The notes beneath the pieces were generated by a model. That model was not told where the DNA came from. It ran no database searches and was given only the letters and a program-made list of their open reading frames with translations. Positions 1 through 8,288 of a stretch of 64,000 nucleotides of DNA are shown here, piece after piece. The stretch covers positions 6,076,001 to 6,140,000 of the forward strand of contig NZ_AP021875.1 in the NCBI RefSeq assembly GCF_009688965.1. The letters are read 5' to 3'. Positions within the stretch are counted from its first letter, which is position 1; each line of letters starts with the position of its first letter. Position numbers and translations under genes: made by a program. Origin of the DNA: Desulfosarcina widdelii (GTDB taxonomy: Bacteria; Desulfobacterota; Desulfobacteria; Desulfobacterales; Desulfosarcinaceae).

Positions 1-21
1 TGTAGGGTCTGCGTGATGTTG

Positions 22-837
22 TCAGGCGGCAACCGGTTTTTTGGACCAGGCGATGAATTGGATGCCCAGCTTTTTTATTTCGCGGAACGACATTCCCTTG
101 CGGATGCCGGCGAATACAGGGTCCGGGGCGACGACCTGACAGCCGGCCAGTACATCCACGCCATGGGAAAAAAGAACGGGCGACATCGGTGTGGTGGGAC
201 CGATGACAATGGTGTAAGCTTGCGCAGATTTTTCCAGGTAGGTTGCCATGGCGCGGGTAATCAGGGTGGTGCCGGTCAGGCCGAGTACTTTGCAGCGGCC
301 TAAGATTTCGTCCCACTGCTCCGGCGGCGTTCCCCCGGCAACCTTTTTAAGCTCAAACAGGTGCAGTGCTTTCACCTGACTGCGGAGCCAGCCGGTAAAG
401 GGAAAGTCGCCCACTAGCACGGTTTCCTCATTTTTTCCTTTTTGGGCCATGATGCGCGAGGCTTCGATGTCAGGCTGGTTTTGTGGCGGGATCATGCCTG
501 CATTCAGGGCCGCGGCCCCCAGGCTGATGGAAAACGCGCCGGGTTCTTTCAGCTCTTCGGCCGCTTCGCACAAGGGCTTGCCGATCAGATCGTCGACCAT
601 GTTGCGTTCTTCATCCGTCGGTACGGCACCCAGCGTGGAGGCTATGCCGACACAGGCTGACCCATTGTCCTCTGCACGGACGCCGATAAAATGGGAACCC
701 ACGGCAATATCTGAAATGATCGCCGAGGGATTGTCCATGGAAAGAAGAAGACCGTCAATCAGTTTGCTTTCGTTTCCTTCGGCGCATCGCTCTACAGGTG
801 ATGCAACGCGGCTGTTGTGGCTGCATTGGCAGGGCAT
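22..837 (-). CDS. DUF364-type putative heavy-metal chelation protein
   Basis: A 271-residue soluble protein of the DUF4213/DUF364 type, a Rossmann-like fold proposed to bind metals or metal chelates; no reaction is established. The C-terminal half has the family pattern: GLTGTTLITRAMATYL, then VIGPTTPMSPVLFSHG and VLAGCQVVAPDP. The frame stays open upstream to 951, but I chose the ATG at 837 because AGGA lies eight bases before it and the upstream residues look non-coding. It stands alone on the minus strand. A second DUF364-like gene follows modABC at 5730, which hints at a role in metal or oxyanion handling (inference). Confidence 0.75.
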   Translation of the reverse strand: MPCQCSHNSRVASPVERCAEGNESKLIDGLLLSMDNPSAIISDIAVGSHFIGVRAEDNGSACVGIASTLGAVPTDEERNMVDDLIGKPLCEAAEELKEPGAFSISLGAAALNAGMIPPQNQPDIEASRIMAQKGKNEETVLVGDFPFTGWLRSQVKALHLFELKKVAGGTPPEQWDEILGRCKVLGLTGTTLITRAMATYLEKSAQAYTIVIGPTTPMSPVLFSHGVDVLAGCQVVAPDPVFAGIRKGMSFREIKKLGIQFIAWSKKPVAA

Positions 838-1062
838 GAAACGTATCCTGGAAAAAATTGGGGTATTGTCCGATGGACGCTGTCTGGACCGACCGCCTGG
901 CAGACAAAACGCCTGCGCCCGAATGGCAGGCGCGGCTGAGAAGAGTGCCATCGATTTTCGCTGTCTTGCAAATCAAGCGGAATTGTCCGATATTGTCAAG
1001 CACGAACTTGTGCCCATTGGAAATTGCTAACAACTGCTGAATGTAATCCCAAAATCAATGGG

Positions 1063-1206
1063 CTTGTAAAAAGTAGGAAATGCCAGATTTGCGGCATTCC
1101 GGCGTATGCCGACGCACGTTGTGGCGCTTTAGCGCTATCCAGTCATTTCTATACATTCTGGATGCCGGATCAAGTCCGGCATGACGAGTCTGGGACTTTT
1201 TGCGAG
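1063..1206. repeat. Palindromic intergenic element
   Basis: About 144 bp bounded by imperfect inverted arms (CTTGTAAAAAGT at 1063-1074, ACTTTTTGCGAG at 1195-1206). Inside are a perfect stem ATGCCGGA/TCCGGCAT (1162-1182), GCGCT-TT-AGCGC near 1125, and a GGCAT/ATGCC pair near 1093. This structure resembles dispersed palindromic elements common in Desulfobacterota genomes. No second copy was seen in the window, so the repeat status rests on structure and general knowledge. It fills most of the gap between the DUF364 gene and arfB. Confidence 0.5.
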
Positions 1207-1223
1207 ACTGCCAAAGTTAAACG

Positions 1224-1637
1224 ATGCTTGAAATCAACAGCCAATTGTCTATCCCGGACGAAGAGATCGAGATGATTGCCATCCGTGCCCAGGGATCGGG
1301 CGGGCAGAATGTGAACAAAGTGGCTTCGGCGGTTCACCTGAGGTTCGACCTCCTGGCTTCTTCCCTGCCGGAATCCGTCAAGGCAAGGTTGATGTGCATC
1401 CCGGACCGGCGCATTTCAAAGAGCGGCGTCATCGTGATCAAGGCCCAGGAGCACCGGACGTTCGAGAAAAACCGCGAGGCGGCCCGGCAGCGATTGACAG
1501 CGTTGATCCGAAAGGCCACGACCAAACTCAAAAAGCGCAGGCCCACGCGCCCCAGTCGGGGATCGGTGCGGCGGCGGTTGGACAGCAAGACGCGCAGGGG
1601 AAAGGTGAAGGCATTGCGGCGCAAAGTAACCCAATAA
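1224..1637 (+). CDS. arfB: Peptidyl-tRNA hydrolase ArfB (YaeJ/ICT1 family)
   Basis: Ribosome-rescue factor of 137 residues that hydrolyses peptidyl-tRNA on ribosomes stalled without a stop codon. The catalytic GGQ motif is at residues 26-28 in AQGSGGQNVNKVASAVHLRF. The C-terminal 45 residues are very rich in Lys and Arg, as expected of the tail that enters the empty mRNA channel. Length matches the family (about 140). The ATG at 1224 starts the typical N-terminus; the Shine-Dalgarno is weak. It is followed after seven bases by a YciH/SUI1 gene, so the two translation genes probably form one unit. Confidence 0.93.
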   Translation: MLEINSQLSIPDEEIEMIAIRAQGSGGQNVNKVASAVHLRFDLLASSLPESVKARLMCIPDRRISKSGVIVIKAQEHRTFEKNREAARQRLTALIRKATTKLKKRRPTRPSRGSVRRRLDSKTRRGKVKALRRKVTQ

Positions 1638-1644
1638 GGATGAT

Positions 1645-2010
1645 ATGAAACGCTTCGAAGAAAAAAATTCGCGATTGGTCTACTCGACCGAACAAGGACG
1701 TACTTGCCCGGTTTGCAAAAAAAATATCAACCGCTGCACCTGCAGCAAAAAGAGCCCGCAACGGGCCGGTGACGGCATTGCACGGGTGGGCCGGTCCACC
1801 AAGGGCCGCAAGGGCAAAGGCGTAACCGTGGTTACCGGCATTCCGGAGAATGACGGCCAATTGAAGCAGATCGCCAAAACCCTCAAACAGAAATGCGGCA
1901 GCGGGGGGACGGTAAAAAACGGCACCATCGAAATCCAGGGCGACCACCGGGACCTTCTGGTGAGCGAACTCAAAGGGATGGGGTACACGGTCCGGCTGTC
2001 GGGAGGTTGA
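1645..2010 (+). CDS. YciH/SUI1-family translation factor
   Basis: A 121-residue protein of the bacterial SUI1/eIF1-like family (YciH), implicated in initiation fidelity in vitro. The C-terminal two thirds carry the SUI1 fold (KGVTVVTGIP, then LKQKCGSGGTVKNGTIEIQGDHRDLL). The N-terminus has four cysteines (21, 24, 31, 33) spaced like a small zinc ribbon. AAGGA upstream of the ATG supports the start. It is seven bases from arfB and upstream of a HAD phosphatase on the same strand. Confidence 0.9.
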   Translation: MKRFEEKNSRLVYSTEQGRTCPVCKKNINRCTCSKKSPQRAGDGIARVGRSTKGRKGKGVTVVTGIPENDGQLKQIAKTLKQKCGSGGTVKNGTIEIQGDHRDLLVSELKGMGYTVRLSGG

Positions 2011-2082
2011 GGATGAAAAGGACCGAAGACGGAAGCCGGATAACGGCGGAACCAAAGGAACTGTTGGGCGGAGATCGATAAA

Positions 2083-2772
2083 ATGAGCAAAGAAGACAAC
2101 GATTCGATAACAGACTTTCAAGCCGTCATTTTCGATCTGGATGGCACATTGCTCGATACCCTGGACGACATTGCCGACTCGATGAACCGAATGCTGGAGG
2201 AGAAAGGCTTTCCGGTGCATACCGTCGATGCCTATCGTTTTTTTATCGGCAACGGCTGGCGGATGCTCGTCACCCGCGCGCTGCCTGAAAAACAACGCTC
2301 GGACGAACGGATTGACGCCTGCGCGGTGCGATCACGGGAAATTTATCACGAAAACTGGAACTGCAAAACCCGGGTTTATGCGGGCATTTCCGACCTGATG
2401 GAACGATTGCAGGAAAGGGGCATTCCCAAAGCGGTATTGTCCAACAAACCCCACGATTTCGCCCTGCGATATGCCGATGCCTACCTGGGGCAATGGAAAT
2501 TCAAAGCGATCCTGGGATACAGCGACCGCTTTCCCCCCAAGCCGGACCCGACGGCAGCGCTGGAAATTGCCGAGCGGATCGGCATCCCTCCCGCGAACTT
2601 TCTTTTTGTGGGCGACAGCGCCGTGGACATGCGGACGGCCAATGCCGCCGGCATGCGTGCCGTGGGCGTCGCATGGGGATTCAGGGGCGCCAGGGAACTG
2701 CAAGATAGCGGATGCCGTACGTTGATCCATCATCCTCTGGAGATCCTGCCGCTGTTGAAATCACTTGCCTGA
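2083..2772 (+). CDS. HAD-family phosphatase, phosphoglycolate phosphatase-like
   Basis: A 229-residue haloacid dehalogenase-superfamily hydrolase close to Gph. Motif I is DLDGTLLDT (nucleophile Asp18, acid Asp20), motif II is in VLSNKP, motif III Lys is in PPKPDP and motif IV is FVGDSAVDM. A helical cap follows motif I, as in phosphoglycolate phosphatases and pyrophosphatases. GGAG precedes the ATG by about ten bases. It lies 72 bases after the SUI1 gene. The substrate cannot be fixed from sequence; 2-phosphoglycolate is the usual guess. Confidence 0.85.
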   Translation: MSKEDNDSITDFQAVIFDLDGTLLDTLDDIADSMNRMLEEKGFPVHTVDAYRFFIGNGWRMLVTRALPEKQRSDERIDACAVRSREIYHENWNCKTRVYAGISDLMERLQERGIPKAVLSNKPHDFALRYADAYLGQWKFKAILGYSDRFPPKPDPTAALEIAERIGIPPANFLFVGDSAVDMRTANAAGMRAVGVAWGFRGARELQDSGCRTLIHHPLEILPLLKSLA

Positions 2773-2873
2773 CCCCACTTTAAATCCACCAAACCGAAAT
2801 TCATGCCCTATTTTTGTTGTTATCGGTTATCTTTGGTAATTTTTAGCCGTATTTCTCGGCACAAAAATTAACA

Positions 2874-2907
2874 TTGACACGGTATGGGTATATGCTTATA
2901 ACCGTAT
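2874..2907 (+). promoter_or_regulatory. mod promoter overlapped by a dyad operator
   Basis: TTGACA (2874-2879) and TATAAC (2897-2902) are 17 bp apart, a near-consensus sigma-70 promoter. An imperfect dyad sits over it: GTATGGGTATA (2882-2892), TGCT, TATAACCGTAT (2897-2907). Eight of eleven half-site positions match in inverted alignment. A TATA-containing dyad across the -10 of a molybdate operon is where a ModE-type repressor would bind; no such regulator is encoded in the window, so the regulator is inferred. Confidence 0.6.
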
Positions 2908-3006
2908 CACCGATCCTCTTGGTTTTCTTCATCATCGGCAATGCGGATGTCGAAGCGAAATAGGCAAAAGCCCTGCCATTTTCAAATTAAAAGAGAAGGG
3001 AAAAAG

Positions 3007-3765
3007 ATGAAGCGGTTTTGGGTATATGCGATGCTTGTTTTGGTATGGTCTGCTCCAGTGTGGGCCGCCGATCTCATGGTATTCAGCGGGGCGGGGCTTA
3101 TGAAGCCGATGGAGGAGATGCGCAAGAATTTTGAGCGGCAGCGCGGGGTAACGGTGGATGTGCATTACGGCAGCTCTGGCGAAATTTTCGGCATGGTTGC
3201 CGCCGGCCAGCCCTGTGACGTGCTGATTCCGGGGGCCGCCAAATACACCATGGATGCCCTCAAAAACGGCTGGGTAGAGAAAGAGACCATCCGAAATCTG
3301 GTCCTTCATCTACCCGCGATCGCTGTCCCGAAAGGAAACCCTGCAAAAATCGATGGCCTGGAAGATCTGGCCCGCAAGGGCGTTCGGGTATCCATCGGCG
3401 ACCCCAAGGCGCCGGCCATTGGTCGCGTTTCCAAAAAACTGCTGGAAAAAACACAATTATGGGAAAAAGTGCAGCCCAATATCAACGTCTATGCACCTAC
3501 CGTCAACCAGCTGCTCATTTACGTGGCCCTCAATCAGGTCGATGCGGCCATAATCTGGAAGGATCTCACCAGCTGGGCGGAAGCCAAGGGCAAAATCGAG
3601 GTGGTCGATATCGATCCGGACAAAAACATCATCAAGACCATTCCCACGGCGGTCTGTACCCGGACCCAACACCGTGAACGGGCACTGCAGTTCAATAACT
3701 ATGTCGCCTCCGCCGAGGGGCTTTCCATCTGGAAAAAATGGGGATTCGAGCCTTGCGCCGAATAG
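3007..3765 (+). CDS. modA: Molybdate/tungstate ABC transporter binding protein ModA
   Basis: Periplasmic oxyanion-binding protein of 252 residues. Residues 1-22 are a signal peptide ending APVWAA. The mature start DLMVFSGAGLMKPM, GSSGEIFGMVAAGQPCDVLIPG and later VNQLLIYVALNQVDAAIIWKDL are typical of ModA. The frame is open upstream, but the ATG at 3007 has GAAGGG before it and begins the signal peptide. It overlaps modB by 28 bases and is first in modABC. Molybdate against tungstate cannot be separated by eye; both metals matter for formate dehydrogenases in such anaerobes. Confidence 0.93.
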   Translation: MKRFWVYAMLVLVWSAPVWAADLMVFSGAGLMKPMEEMRKNFERQRGVTVDVHYGSSGEIFGMVAAGQPCDVLIPGAAKYTMDALKNGWVEKETIRNLVLHLPAIAVPKGNPAKIDGLEDLARKGVRVSIGDPKAPAIGRVSKKLLEKTQLWEKVQPNINVYAPTVNQLLIYVALNQVDAAIIWKDLTSWAEAKGKIEVVDIDPDKNIIKTIPTAVCTRTQHRERALQFNNYVASAEGLSIWKKWGFEPCAE

Positions 3766-4535
3766 CGGTGTTCCAAATCAGCTGCATCGCGATATCCTTG
3801 TTGATGACATTTCTGCTGGTGTTCGCCATCGTTTCGCTGTTTCTGGTGCCGGATCTCAAAGATGTCTGGCATAACTTGCTGAGCGAAGAGATGCGCTTTT
3901 CCCTCAAACTCTCCCTGGTGACCGGCATGGTCTCCACATTGCTTGTGATGGTGATCGCCCTTCCGATCGGTTATGCGCTTTCGCGATTCGATTTTCCTTT
4001 CAAAGGCTTTGTCAAAACCATTCTGGATTTGCCGGTGGCCTTCCCGGAACTCGTCCTCGGGCTTTGTCTGCTGCTTCTCTTCGGCAATACGTTGGTAGGA
4101 GAACTTCTCAGGCGGTTATCGGTCAATTTGGTTTTTACCAAGCAGGGTGTCGTGGCCGCGCAATTTTTCACTGCCTTGCCCTATGCCAGCCGAATTTTGA
4201 AATCGACGTTCGATTATATCAGTCCGCGACTGGAGTTCGTATCCCGGTCCCTGGGCTACTCCCAGATGGAAACCTTTTTCAATGTGTCCCTGCCGCTGGC
4301 CAAAAACGGCATTCTCGCCGCAACGGTGATTTCCTTCGCCCGCTGTATCGGCACCTTCGGCACGGTGTTGATTCTTGCCGGCGGCACCTATATGAAAACG
4401 GAGGTGCTGCCCATGACCCTCTACCTGAACATCTCCTACGGCAACATGGGCATGGCGCTTACCAGCGGCATCGTGCTGACGACGGTTTCCTTTATCGCCA
4501 TTTTTATTTTCGAGAGGACAGAGGTCGGCATATGA
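3738..4535 (+). CDS. modB: Molybdate ABC transporter permease ModB
   Basis: Inner-membrane permease of 265 residues with about six hydrophobic helices, the first at residues 15-38. The cytoplasmic EAA-like loop that contacts the ATPase is in SLGYSQMETFFNVSLPLAKNGILAA. Length fits ModB/CysT-type permeases. It starts inside the end of modA, and its TGA overlaps the modC ATG, so translation is coupled along modABC. Confidence 0.92.
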   Translation: MGIRALRRIAVFQISCIAISLLMTFLLVFAIVSLFLVPDLKDVWHNLLSEEMRFSLKLSLVTGMVSTLLVMVIALPIGYALSRFDFPFKGFVKTILDLPVAFPELVLGLCLLLLFGNTLVGELLRRLSVNLVFTKQGVVAAQFFTALPYASRILKSTFDYISPRLEFVSRSLGYSQMETFFNVSLPLAKNGILAATVISFARCIGTFGTVLILAGGTYMKTEVLPMTLYLNISYGNMGMALTSGIVLTTVSFIAIFIFERTEVGI

Positions 4536-5596
4536 GTTTTGTCGACATAGACGATCTTTCTATCGATCTCGGAGAATTCAGCCTCAAAGGCGTTTCGTTG
4601 TCGCTGGAGCGGGGGGATTACCTGACGATTATCGGTCCGACCGGAGCCGGCAAGACCATTTTTCTGGAAACCATCGTCGGTTTCTGGCGGCCCGACCGGG
4701 GGCGTATCGTCCTGGATGGAAGGGACATCACCACGGAGCCGCCTGAGTATCGTCATATCGGCATCGTTTACCAGGACTATGCCCTGTTGCCGCACATGAC
4801 CGTTTATCGGAATATTGCCTACGGGCTCAAGAAGCATAAACCGGAAAATATGGATGAAGCGATCCGCAAGATGGCCCGATCGCTTCACATCGACCATCTG
4901 CTGCACCGAAAACCCATTACCCTGTCCGGAGGAGAACAGCAGCGGGCCGCGCTGGCACGGGTGCTTATCGTGGAGCCGTCGCTTCTCCTCATGGACGAGC
5001 CTTTTTCGGCCCTTGACCCGCAGACGCGCCGCCGGGCCCGCCTGCTTCTGAAAGAGGCCATCGGCGAGCGGGCCACGACAGTCATTCACATTACCCATGA
5101 CCTTGACGACGCCTGGGCGCTGGCCAATAAGCTGGCGGTATTCAAGGACGGCCGTTTGCTTCAGATGGGAGCGATGGACACCGTTTTCAGCCAGCCTAAA
5201 AATCGTTTCGTCGCCGAGTTCGTTGGCACCGGATTTTTCAGCGGCACCGTTGTTTCCCGCGAAAACGGTTGCGTCAATATCGACGTGGAGGGCACCTGCC
5301 TGCAGAGTTTGGATCGGGCCGACAAGGGCAAACCCGTGAATGTGGCCATCCGCTGTGAAGACATCCGCGTTTCGCGCAAAAAACCGTCGGTTGCCAACGG
5401 ATTCAATATACTGAACGCCACCTTGAAAAACGTCATACCCGAGGGGTCGTCGTCTCTGCTCGACCTGCGGGTTGACAACCTCGAGATGAATGCCCTTCTC
5501 ACCCAAAACGCCATGAGACGTCTGGATGCCCGCCGAGGAGACAACCTTTATGCGTTGATCAGAAAGGAGCATGTAAAAATCGTGCAGGATGGCTGA
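4532..5596 (+). CDS. modC: Molybdate ABC transporter ATPase ModC
   Basis: ATP-binding subunit of 354 residues. Walker A is GPTGAGKT (35-42), the Q-loop is in IVYQDYALLP, the signature is LSGGEQQRAALARVL, Walker B is LLLMDEP and the switch His is in HITHD. The last 100 residues form a TOBE/MOP-like domain that binds oxyanion or gates transport. The ATG at 4532 overlaps the modB stop; the same frame is open much further upstream, but that part lies within modB. It closes the modABC operon. Confidence 0.92.
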   Translation: MSFVDIDDLSIDLGEFSLKGVSLSLERGDYLTIIGPTGAGKTIFLETIVGFWRPDRGRIVLDGRDITTEPPEYRHIGIVYQDYALLPHMTVYRNIAYGLKKHKPENMDEAIRKMARSLHIDHLLHRKPITLSGGEQQRAALARVLIVEPSLLLMDEPFSALDPQTRRRARLLLKEAIGERATTVIHITHDLDDAWALANKLAVFKDGRLLQMGAMDTVFSQPKNRFVAEFVGTGFFSGTVVSRENGCVNIDVEGTCLQSLDRADKGKPVNVAIRCEDIRVSRKKPSVANGFNILNATLKNVIPEGSSSLLDLRVDNLEMNALLTQNAMRRLDARRGDNLYALIRKEHVKIVQDG

Positions 5597-5729
5597 CTTC
5601 AAGATCCAAAACGGCCGGCGTCAAACCTGCTCTCAACTCAATCGATAACCAATCGCTCAATGGTCGGTCTGTCGGAACGATAAAGGTGACGGACCTGATC
5701 GCTGCCAGAAAGAACAGGAGGAAAACCGT

Positions 5730-6491
5730 ATGAACGGCAAGTACAAAGGATGCCTGAAGATCGACGATTTGACCTATGAACAACTCAAGGAGAAAATGGC
5801 CCAAATTGCATTGGAAAACAGCCTGCAAGAGCAAACGGTAAACGTTGTCTCGGCCCGTACACTGAAGCCAGTGGAATCGATCGGCAACCCCGAACGAAAG
5901 GACTTCCCGCTCGTCAAGGGAAGAGAAGTGATGGTAGAGGCGGATTTTCACGGAGCCAAAGGGCAGGCCTTTACCGATATGCCCGGCGAATTTCAGGGAA
6001 CCGTCGGCGAAATCCTTGAAATGGACCTGGAGAACAATTTGGAGCGGGCCGTTTTTATCGCGAGCCTCAATGCCGTCCTTCGTCATCTCCAATGTCTGGA
6101 ATGCACCATCCACTGCAAGGACGAAGAGCCCGAAGAGTGCGCCCAGTGCCTGGTCGATTACGTCCGCAAGGAATTTGGCTCCCCGAAAATTGCCTTTATC
6201 GGCCTGCAACCGGCCATGGTCGACCACTTGGCCCGCAACTTCAACATGCGTGTAACGGACATGGACCCGGATAACCAGGGGCAGACAAAATACGGTATCC
6301 CCATCGAACCGGTGGACCAAACCAGCGATGTCATCCAATGGGGGGATGTGGTGTTTGCCACCGGCAGCACCTTGGTCAACAACACCTATCGTTCCCTTAT
6401 TCAGGACCGTCCCCTGGTTTTCTACGGGGTGACCGTGTCGGGGATCGCCTACCTGACCGATTGCCCGCAGTATTGCTATAACGGTCATTAG
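5730..6491 (+). CDS. DUF364-like protein with a cysteine cluster
   Basis: A 253-residue soluble protein resembling DUF364 proteins: AFIGLQPAMVDHLARNFNMRVTD followed by GDVVFATGSTLVNNTYRSLI is the Rossmann-like C-terminal part. An insertion has five cysteines, C-x2-C-x3-C-x9-C-x2-C, starting at CLECTIHC, which could hold a metal. AGGAGG precedes the ATG. It lies 133 bases after modC on the same strand and before a strong terminator, so it may be the last gene of the molybdate operon. The function is unknown; a role in Mo/W or metal handling is inferred from position. Confidence 0.6.
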   Translation: MNGKYKGCLKIDDLTYEQLKEKMAQIALENSLQEQTVNVVSARTLKPVESIGNPERKDFPLVKGREVMVEADFHGAKGQAFTDMPGEFQGTVGEILEMDLENNLERAVFIASLNAVLRHLQCLECTIHCKDEEPEECAQCLVDYVRKEFGSPKIAFIGLQPAMVDHLARNFNMRVTDMDPDNQGQTKYGIPIEPVDQTSDVIQWGDVVFATGSTLVNNTYRSLIQDRPLVFYGVTVSGIAYLTDCPQYCYNGH

Positions 6492-6558
6492 CCGCCATTG
6501 GATTGATCTTTTGGCAGTTCCTTGCCAAAACGCCGGTCCAAGCCGGTTTTTCACAAAC

Positions 6559-6595
6559 AAAACCCCATTCACGCTCAACGGGGGAATGGGGTTTT
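6559..6595. terminator. Bidirectional intrinsic terminator
   Basis: AAAACCCCATTC (6559-6570) pairs with GAATGGGGTTTT (6584-6595) around a 13-base loop. The stem ends in T runs on both strands. It lies between convergent genes: the DUF364-like gene (plus) and the rhodanese lipoprotein (minus). Confidence 0.9.
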
Positions 6596-6626
6596 ATTTG
6601 AGAATGACAGCCAGCGCGATCGTTTT

Positions 6627-7064
6627 CTAGTCGATGGGATATCCGGCCTTTTCCCAGGCCATCCAACCGCCGGCCATGGATTTCACGTTTTTATAGCCCA
6701 TGCGGCAAAGGGTGCAGGAAGAGAGACAGGAGCGCCCGCCGGTTTTACAGTACATGACAATTTTTTGGTTCTTATCGGGAACCTTTTTGTCGATTTTAAA
6801 CTCCAGAAGCCCTCGGGGAATATTTATGGCTCCGGGGACGTGCCCCATTTTGTATTCCTTGGGCTCCCTACAGTCGATAAAAAGATATTCTCCCCCATCG
6901 AGAATATCCTTGGCCTCGGATACCGTGACCTCGCAGACATTCTTCTTGGCCTCCTGTACCAGATCGTCAGCTGTCATGTCCGTTTTCTGGGTCGTCGCGC
7001 ACCCACCGACGATTAATCCCAACGAAAGAATCAGTGCAATGGCCAGGTGTGTCGATCGTTTCAT
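6627..7064 (-). CDS. Rhodanese-domain lipoprotein
   Basis: A 145-residue secreted lipoprotein. A lipobox (LIVGGC, Cys22) ends the signal peptide. One rhodanese domain follows (FIDCREPKEYKMGHVPGAINIP), with active-site loop YCKTGGRSC. Rhodaneses carry sulfane sulfur on the loop Cys; this one would work at the periplasmic membrane face. AAAGGAGGG precedes the ATG. It ends a minus-strand run with the multihaem cytochrome and a NifX-like gene, suggesting a periplasmic sulfur/electron-transfer unit. Confidence 0.88.
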   Translation of the reverse strand: MKRSTHLAIALILSLGLIVGGCATTQKTDMTADDLVQEAKKNVCEVTVSEAKDILDGGEYLFIDCREPKEYKMGHVPGAINIPRGLLEFKIDKKVPDKNQKIVMYCKTGGRSCLSSCTLCRMGYKNVKSMAGGWMAWEKAGYPID

Positions 7065-7163
7065 CGTCTTCCCTCCTTTTTTAGCGATCCGTCCAAATGG
7101 TGGGCGAATGAGCCCCTTTCAGTCCCTTATTCAGCAAGCTTCTCCCCTGGCGCAACATCAGGG

Positions 7164-8279
7164 CTACTGGGCGACCTTTTCCGGCACCTGATCTTCAGCC
7201 ACAATCACGGTTCGGTTGGCATTGAGATATTTGGGGATAACGTCCTTTTCCAACAGGAACAGGCTTGCCTTGCCGTGGCAGGCGTTGCACGATTCGTTCT
7301 GGGGCGTTTTGCGTTGAATGTTGTGCGGGGTTGCCATTTTCCAGGTGGGCAGTGAATCGAACTTCGCGAGCCCGTTTTCCACGTAAAATTTGAACGATTC
7401 TCGGTCCACCGGCACATGCCGCAAAGTAATGTACTTTTCCGGCCGCCGCTCGGATTGGAGCGGATTCAGGCCGATCTTGAAATCCATCGTCGATGCCTCG
7501 GTCTTAAAATATTTCAAGCCCTGTTTATCTCTACCGAAGTGGCAGGCGGTGCAGTTTTTATAGGGCATGGCGTGGCAGACTTGGCAACTGACCCGATCCT
7601 TGTGCTGTTGATGCTGCTCCTTGTTTTCACCGTCGGCGGCATAGATCGTTTCATGGCAATCCAGACATTTGGGTGCGTTTTCCACCTCGTAGCGATTGGC
7701 GTAATCATTCCCGTCTCCGTGCATCTCATCGGCCGTATGGCACTTGCTGCATTTGAAGTACTTTTTTTTGTGCACGTCCGGAGGAATGCCTTTGTTTTTG
7801 CCCATATACTCTTTTTCGATGCGGCTGCCGTGACAGGCCGTGCATACGGTATGCATGGGTGGTCTTCTCTGAAAAAGATGACTTTCCAGCAATCCGCCTT
7901 CAACCGCGTCTGGCCGGCTTATATGACATTGCCCGCAACTGCTGTGGCAGGAGGTGCAATGGGCTTGGCGGGCGGCGTTGACCTTTTCATACACGGCCGG
8001 ATCCTCGCTGGTGCGTGCATCGATAATTTTTTTAAACGGGGCGAGGCTGATATGCAGGCTGCTTTGATAATGTTCGGCGATGTCTTCATGGCAGGCCCCA
8101 CAGGTATCCGTAGGATCCGGATAGGATGGGTCCTTGACAACGCCGACATGGGCCTTCTTCCAGTCCGGTTCGCTCGGGTCTCCGCCATGGCACTCCTCGC
8201 AGCCCATTTCTCCGTGGTTTTCGTCTTCGGCGAATTCACTATCAACGTAGATCTTTTCATGCGGCGCCAACGGCGTCAC
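7164..8279 (-). CDS. Decahaem cytochrome c, body of a gene interrupted by TGA
   Basis: This frame encodes 371 residues with ten CxxCH haem-binding motifs (for example CEECH, CGACH, CTSCH, CGQCH, CQVCH, CNACH). It begins at a GTG and has no signal peptide, although such cytochromes must be exported. Directly upstream in the same frame, after one TGA (8289-8291), lies a signal peptide plus another CxxCH. The two parts together look like one eleven-haem periplasmic cytochrome. The cause could be a nonsense change, a sequencing error or recoding; see findings. Neighbours are a rhodanese lipoprotein and a NifX-like gene. Confidence 0.8.
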   Translation of the reverse strand: MTPLAPHEKIYVDSEFAEDENHGEMGCEECHGGDPSEPDWKKAHVGVVKDPSYPDPTDTCGACHEDIAEHYQSSLHISLAPFKKIIDARTSEDPAVYEKVNAARQAHCTSCHSSCGQCHISRPDAVEGGLLESHLFQRRPPMHTVCTACHGSRIEKEYMGKNKGIPPDVHKKKYFKCSKCHTADEMHGDGNDYANRYEVENAPKCLDCHETIYAADGENKEQHQQHKDRVSCQVCHAMPYKNCTACHFGRDKQGLKYFKTEASTMDFKIGLNPLQSERRPEKYITLRHVPVDRESFKFYVENGLAKFDSLPTWKMATPHNIQRKTPQNESCNACHGKASLFLLEKDVIPKYLNANRTVIVAEDQVPEKVAQ

Positions 8280-8288
8280 TTCGCCGCC

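Noticed and set aside
4064..4531. Upstream extension of modC by about 156 codons
   Set aside because: The extension lies inside modB in another frame and has no ATPase features; the ATG at 4532 with stop-start overlap is the natural start.
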